From NCBI GenBank assembly GCA_021794335.1, contig JAJYQZ010000189.1, positions 1-11,371 of the forward strand: 11,371 nt of DNA, written 5' to 3'. The translations under genes were made by a program, and so were the position numbers. The notes under the pieces were generated by a model. That model worked only from the letters and a program-made list of their open reading frames with translations. It did no database searches and was not told where the DNA came from. The stretch is from a bacterium. GTDB taxonomy: Bacteria; SZUA-79; Acidulodesulfobacterales; Acidulodesulfobacteraceae. This document shows positions 6,183-11,371 of the stretch, piece after piece (position 1 is the stretch's first letter; each line of letters opens with the position of its first letter).

Positions 6183-6262
6183 TGTCATATTTACAACCCT
6201 TTAGCTTTACCTCCAAAAGTAAATTTTCGGGGTTTTGACCTTTGCCGGCAAATTTGTTTCAA

Positions 6263-6289
6263 CTGGATTCCCGCTTTCGCGGGAATGAC
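6263..6289 (-). repeat. Solo REP-like hairpin in the porin leader
   Basis: The 27-bp unit is identical to the left hairpin of copy D (6034-6060). Similarity continues for about 30 bases downstream (GAG.G.ATTTA..GTTTCACC), so it looks like half of a D-type core without terminal repeats. It would form a stem-loop (ATTCCCGC/GCGGGAAT) in the operon leader RNA. Confidence 0.7.
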
Positions 6290-6372
6290 TTTGAGAGGAT
6301 TTATTGTTTCACCCATTGATGAATGTAAAAATGTAAAATTGTTAATTAATCATTAATCTGGAGAATTATTTT

Positions 6373-8122
<1,750 letters not shown>

Positions 8123-8184
8123 TTTACGGTTGGTTTGCAGGGAAAATAAATTATAAATTTAGCAAGGAGGAAAAAGGAAAAATT

Positions 8185-9558
8185 ATGAATCTAAATCTGC
8201 TTAAATATTTTAAAAATTTTAAAATATCGTTAAGTCCGTTAACATTTGCATGGTCGTTAATAGGCGGCCTGTCTTTAGTTTTATTTTCATGGGTAAGCCC
8301 TGTTTTTGCCGCCGCTTCCAAGGTTCCGGCATTCAGCGCGGGCAATACCGCGTGGGTTCTGGCTTCAACAGCCCTTGTTTTGATTATGACGCCGGGGCTT
8401 GGCTTTTATTACGGCGGTATGGTCAGGAGAAAAAATGTTTTAAATACTATATCGCTTAGTTTTATTACAATTTGTACGGTTAGCATTATCTGGATTTTAT
8501 GGGGTTATTCTTTAGCTTTCGGACCTGACGCTTTTGGGGGGATTATCGGAAATTTTAAATATCTCGGTTTGTTCGCGATGAAAGAAGTGCAACATTCAAG
8601 ATATGACGGCACGATCCCTTCATATATTTATGTCATGTTTCAGCTAATGTTTGCGATAATAACGGTTGCGCTGGTAAGCGGTTCGCTCGTCGAAAGAATA
8701 AAGTTTTCTTCATGGGTTGTCTTTACGATAGTATGGCTTACATTGGTTTATGCCCCGGTAGCCCAGGCTGTATGGGGAATAGGCGGAATGTTTCAAAAAA
8801 TGGGCGCCCTCGATTTTGCCGGCGGAACCGTCGTCCATATCGATTCCGGTGTTGCCGGACTTGCGGGAGCGCTTGTTTTGGGAAAAAGAAAGGGATATAT
8901 GAAAGAAAACATCGTTCAGCCGAACCAGCTTGGTTATACGATATTGGGCGGAGCGCTTTTATGGTTCGGATGGTTCGGCTTTAATGCCGGAAGCGCGCTG
9001 GAAGCCAGTCCGCTTGCCACCTCCGCATTTTTGGTAACGAATACCGCTACTGCCGCGGCGGCTTTAGGATGGATGATTGCCGAATGGATAAGAAGCGGAA
9101 AACCCACAACCTTGGGCATGGTTTCAGGCGCGGTCGCAGGGCTTGTCGCGATAACTCCCGCATCGGGATTCGTTAATCCGATCGCTTCTATAGTAATCGG
9201 CTTTGTTGCAGGCGTTATATGTTATTCTATGGTTGTTTATGTCAAACCGAAATTAGGTTACGACGATGCTCTCGACGCGTTTAATGTTCACGCGATAGGC
9301 GGGGCATGGGGGGCATTGGCTACGGGCTTATTTGCGGACCCGCTTATTAACTCTGCCGGAAGAGGGTTATTTTACGGAAATCCGGGGCAGATGTGGGTTC
9401 AATTTTTGACCGTCATCACCGTTGCCGCCTATTCATTTACCATGAGCTACATAATATTTAAGGTAATAGACAAGGTTATGGGCTTAAGGGTCGATAAGGA
9501 AACGGAAAGCATTGGGTTAGATATTACTCAGCACGACGAAGCGGGATACAACTTCTAA
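8185..9558 (+). CDS. amtB: Ammonium transporter, Amt family
   Basis: The 457-residue inner-membrane channel protein starts with a hydrophobic segment (about 20-43, ending FAAASK), probably a cleaved signal as in other bacterial Amts. Then follow about eleven helices. The conducting twin histidines are present: H218 in GGTVVHIDSG and H369 in FNVHAIGG. So are D210 in ALDFAGG, W197, S270 in FNAGSAL, and the FQLMFA segment (152-157). The C-terminal tail with GLDITQHDEAGYNF is the part that couples subunits and binds P-II. Unusually, Q194 (PVAQAVWG) replaces the histidine found in E. coli AmtB PIAHMVWG, and HAIGG replaces HGV-G. The ATG at 8185 follows AAGGAGG and GGA; a frame extending back over glnB is not the true start. 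Confidence 0.94.
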   Translation: MNLNLLKYFKNFKISLSPLTFAWSLIGGLSLVLFSWVSPVFAAASKVPAFSAGNTAWVLASTALVLIMTPGLGFYYGGMVRRKNVLNTISLSFITICTVSIIWILWGYSLAFGPDAFGGIIGNFKYLGLFAMKEVQHSRYDGTIPSYIYVMFQLMFAIITVALVSGSLVERIKFSSWVVFTIVWLTLVYAPVAQAVWGIGGMFQKMGALDFAGGTVVHIDSGVAGLAGALVLGKRKGYMKENIVQPNQLGYTILGGALLWFGWFGFNAGSALEASPLATSAFLVTNTATAAAALGWMIAEWIRSGKPTTLGMVSGAVAGLVAITPASGFVNPIASIVIGFVAGVICYSMVVYVKPKLGYDDALDAFNVHAIGGAWGALATGLFADPLINSAGRGLFYGNPGQMWVQFLTVITVAAYSFTMSYIIFKVIDKVMGLRVDKETESIGLDITQHDEAGYNF

Positions 9559-9580
9559 ATTTAGATTTAAATCTTATTGA

Positions 9581-9616
9581 AAAAGGGGTCTGATTTTAAA
9601 TCAGACCCCTTTTTTC
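9581..9616 (+). terminator. Strong intrinsic terminator after amt
   Basis: GGGGTCTGATTT (9585-9596) and AAATCAGACCCC (9598-9609) form a long GC-capped hairpin, flanked by AAAA before and a run of seven or so T after. It lies 22 bases behind the amt stop and closes the porin-glnB-amt operon. The A-run on the other side could allow termination in reverse as well. Confidence 0.93.
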
Positions 9617-9624
9617 TTTTTTTC

Positions 9625-9653
9625 TTGCGGTTTTTTTGCCGTAAATGTATCAT
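9625..9653 (+). promoter_or_regulatory. Putative promoter of the NtrB-like kinase gene
   Basis: TTGCGG (9625-9630) and TATCAT (9648-9653) are separated by 17 bases. The -10 ends 6 bases before an ATG at 9660. The same -10 hexamer, spacing and proximity to the start are seen for the minus-strand hydrolase gene, again with no Shine-Dalgarno. The -35 is a weak match. Confidence 0.38.
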
Positions 9654-9659
9654 TTTCTT

Positions 9660-10745
9660 ATGGATATAAACAATTTAATTATTAATAATTTAAACCACTC
9701 TTTAATCTTATTCGACGAAAACCTTACCTTAAAGTTTTTAAATTTGCCGGCGCAGGAACTTACGGGATATTCCGATAGATTTATAAACAATATAGGACTG
9801 AACGATTTTTTTTATAATAACAGGTATATAGACGAGCATGTCTCCGAGGTTATAGAAACAGGAGAGGGTTTTATCGATTTTGAATATAAGTTTGAAAATA
9901 AGAACCGCAGCAGGCGCACGGTTATTTTAGAAATATCTAAAATTGCGGACGAAGATAAGTTTTATGTTATCGTTTCCTTGAAAGATATAACAAGATTTAA
10001 GGAAATGGACAATAACATCAAAAACGAAGAAAGGCTTAACGATTTATCGAGATTCATAGCGGAGATGTCGCATGAGATAAGAAATCCGCTTGGCGGCGTC
10101 AAGGCCGCCGCTTCTTACCTGAAAAGAAAATTTGACTCGGCATCGTTTGATTTGCCGGCGAACATCAAGGATTTAAATAATTTTTTGGAAATAATAATAA
10201 AAGAAGTCGGCAGAATAAACAACCTTATCGAAGACCTCCTGTCTTTATCGAAAAAACATAAGACAAGGAGCGAAAAGGTTAATATCAATAAGGTTGTCAA
10301 TGAAATAATACTGCTGGAACAGGAAGCATTGGCAAATAAAAATGTGGAAATCATTAAAGAATTCGACCCGAGCCTTCCAAAAATTTATGCGTCCGAAAAT
10401 GCTTTAAAGCAGGTTTTTTTGAATACTTTAAAAAACGGAATAGAGGCGGTAAAACCGGAAGCTAAGGGTATAATAAAAATTATTACAAAGCTGGATTACA
10501 CGAGAAACAGTCCAAAATTCTTAAAAATAGAATTTACCGATAACGGCTGCGGGATAAGTAAAAAGGATATTAAAAATCTATTCGTTCCGTTTTTTACGAC
10601 AAAAGAAAAGGGGAGCGGACTCGGCCTTGCTATCAGTCAAAAGATAATTTACGAACATAACGGGTTTATTAATATAGATTCCGTTAAAAATCACGGAACA
10701 ACCGTAACCGTCTATCTCCCGATCGAGAAAAGAAAATCTTCTTGA
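9660..10745 (+). CDS. Cytoplasmic NtrB-like PAS histidine kinase
   Basis: The kinase is 361 residues from the ATG at 9660 and has no membrane segment. Counting from the alternative ATG at 9645 (366 residues), a PAS domain spans about 5-118 and a HisKA segment has H143 in AEMSHEIRNPLGGVKAAASYL, which resembles NtrB/GlnL more than membrane sensors. The HATPase domain has N264 in TLKNGIEAV, D299 in TDNGCG, and GSGLGL (323-328). NtrB-type kinases are controlled by direct binding of P-II, which fits the nearby glnB. No ntrC follows, so the partner regulator must be elsewhere, or it could cross-talk with NtrX. The gene follows a terminator by about 43 bases. The 9660 start is preferred because a -10 box sits 6 bases upstream and the alternative ATG has no ribosome-binding site. 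Confidence 0.85.
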   Translation: MDINNLIINNLNHSLILFDENLTLKFLNLPAQELTGYSDRFINNIGLNDFFYNNRYIDEHVSEVIETGEGFIDFEYKFENKNRSRRTVILEISKIADEDKFYVIVSLKDITRFKEMDNNIKNEERLNDLSRFIAEMSHEIRNPLGGVKAAASYLKRKFDSASFDLPANIKDLNNFLEIIIKEVGRINNLIEDLLSLSKKHKTRSEKVNINKVVNEIILLEQEALANKNVEIIKEFDPSLPKIYASENALKQVFLNTLKNGIEAVKPEAKGIIKIITKLDYTRNSPKFLKIEFTDNGCGISKKDIKNLFVPFFTTKEKGSGLGLAISQKIIYEHNGFINIDSVKNHGTTVTVYLPIEKRKSS

Positions 10746-10746
10746 T

Positions 10747-10867
<121 letters not shown>

Positions 10868-10877
10868 GAAATTAGAG

Positions 10878-11357
10878 TTAAAACAGCTTCGGCAAAAAAG
10901 CAGGCAGATTTATGATGTTATAATATTCAAGAGTATAAGCGCCTGCCGCTATTAGTAGCAGAATTAATATTAGCAGCATTACTATTTTAATGGGCTTTAT
11001 TTTTTTATTGCCCGATGTATTTTTAGGTTTTTCATTTTTATTGCTTTCGTTTTCTTTATTTTCCTGATTTAGCGAGCCGTCTATTTCTTGTATAACCTGT
11101 TTCATAAAGTCGCTGACCTCGATGATGTCTTTATCCTCGCGGTATTTTTTCGTTTCCGACGCAGGTTCATTTTCGGACTGAGAAACCTTTTCATGTTCAT
11201 ATTCCTGTTCCGGCTCATCTTTAACCGCCCCCTTTTCTCTACCCATAACAAAAACATTCGCGCATGACCTGCATCTTACCTTTACATTACCTTCGGGCAT
11301 TAAAGATTCATCGATATCATACGATGTTCCGCAATAAGGGCAATAAATATGCATCAT
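10878..11357 (-). CDS. MJ0042-type zinc-ribbon protein with C-terminal membrane helix
   Basis: The 159-residue protein opens with a zinc ribbon: C6/C9 in IYCPYCGTSYDI and C29/C32 in VRCRSCANVF, the CPxC-x19-CxxC layout of the MJ0042/zinc_ribbon_5 family. A long, highly charged, probably disordered linker follows (about 40-120, rich in E, K, N and S). It is interrupted by a short helix-like IIEVSDFMKQVIQEID segment (78-93). One membrane helix (about 123-141) precedes a short tail ending LPAFLPKLF. The ribbon should therefore face the cytoplasm. Proteins with this layout occur in many proteobacteria with no settled function. The first of two adjacent ATGs (11357) has AAGG six bases upstream. 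No functional link to the nitrogen genes is visible. Confidence 0.75.
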   Translation of the reverse strand: MMHIYCPYCGTSYDIDESLMPEGNVKVRCRSCANVFVMGREKGAVKDEPEQEYEHEKVSQSENEPASETKKYREDKDIIEVSDFMKQVIQEIDGSLNQENKENESNKNEKPKNTSGNKKIKPIKIVMLLILILLLIAAGAYTLEYYNIINLPAFLPKLF

Positions 11358-11371
11358 AATTTACCTTATTT

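Noticed and set aside
6056..6238. 60-codon plus-strand open frame in the ntrX-porin gap
   Set aside because: It begins in a hairpin of element D and runs through the sigma-54 promoter; the start of the translation is repeat-derived and there is no ribosome-binding site.

Overview
The window reads as chromosomal DNA from an AT-rich Gram-negative bacterium. Evidence for this is an LptF/LptG lipopolysaccharide permease tail, an outer-membrane barrel protein with a C-terminal aromatic residue, and a DUF4390-NtrY-NtrX block of the kind common in the former Deltaproteobacteria. The lineage is an inference from gene content; no rRNA or tRNA is present. Most genes concern nitrogen sensing and ammonium uptake.

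Layout. 1-263 is the 3' end of an LptF/LptG permease. 551-1309 (minus) is a PhnP-like metallo-beta-lactamase-fold hydrolase. 1616-2200 is a DUF4390 exported protein, followed by the membrane sensor kinase NtrY (2278-4179) and the sigma-54 activator NtrX (4494-5894). A strong -24/-12 sigma-54 promoter (6167-6182) precedes an apparent operon of BBP2-type porin (6373-7755), P-II protein (7784-8122) and ammonium transporter (8185-9558), closed by a strong intrinsic terminator (9581-9616). A cytoplasmic NtrB-like kinase (9660-10745) follows, then a minus-strand zinc-ribbon membrane protein (10878-11357).

The likely logic is that NtrY/NtrX, or another sigma-54 activator, drives the porin-glnB-amtB operon. 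The porin would give outer-membrane passage, Amt would move ammonium across the inner membrane, and P-II would gate Amt and report nitrogen status, possibly to the NtrB-like kinase. Only the parts are visible; the connections are inferred.

The most unusual content is the repeats. Four non-autonomous elements (340-505, 1347-1591, 4258-4481, 5984-6147) have recognisable terminal inverted repeats of 19-20 bp. Each is flanked by a 5-bp direct repeat: ATAAA, TAAAT, CGGGA, and TAAGT/TAGGT. Inside are nested REP-like hairpins built on ATTCCCGC/GCGGGAAT. Two copies share the same asymmetric flanks but carry their 87-bp core in opposite orientations (85 of 87 bases match after inversion). One copy also holds an exact 59-bp tandem duplication. 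The insertions sit at regulatory points: beside the -35 of the hydrolase gene, inside the ntrX ribosome-binding site (which the target duplication restores), and 19 bp upstream of the sigma-54 promoter. Smaller solo or clustered hairpins lie at 284-313, 2219-2271, 6263-6289 and 10747-10864.
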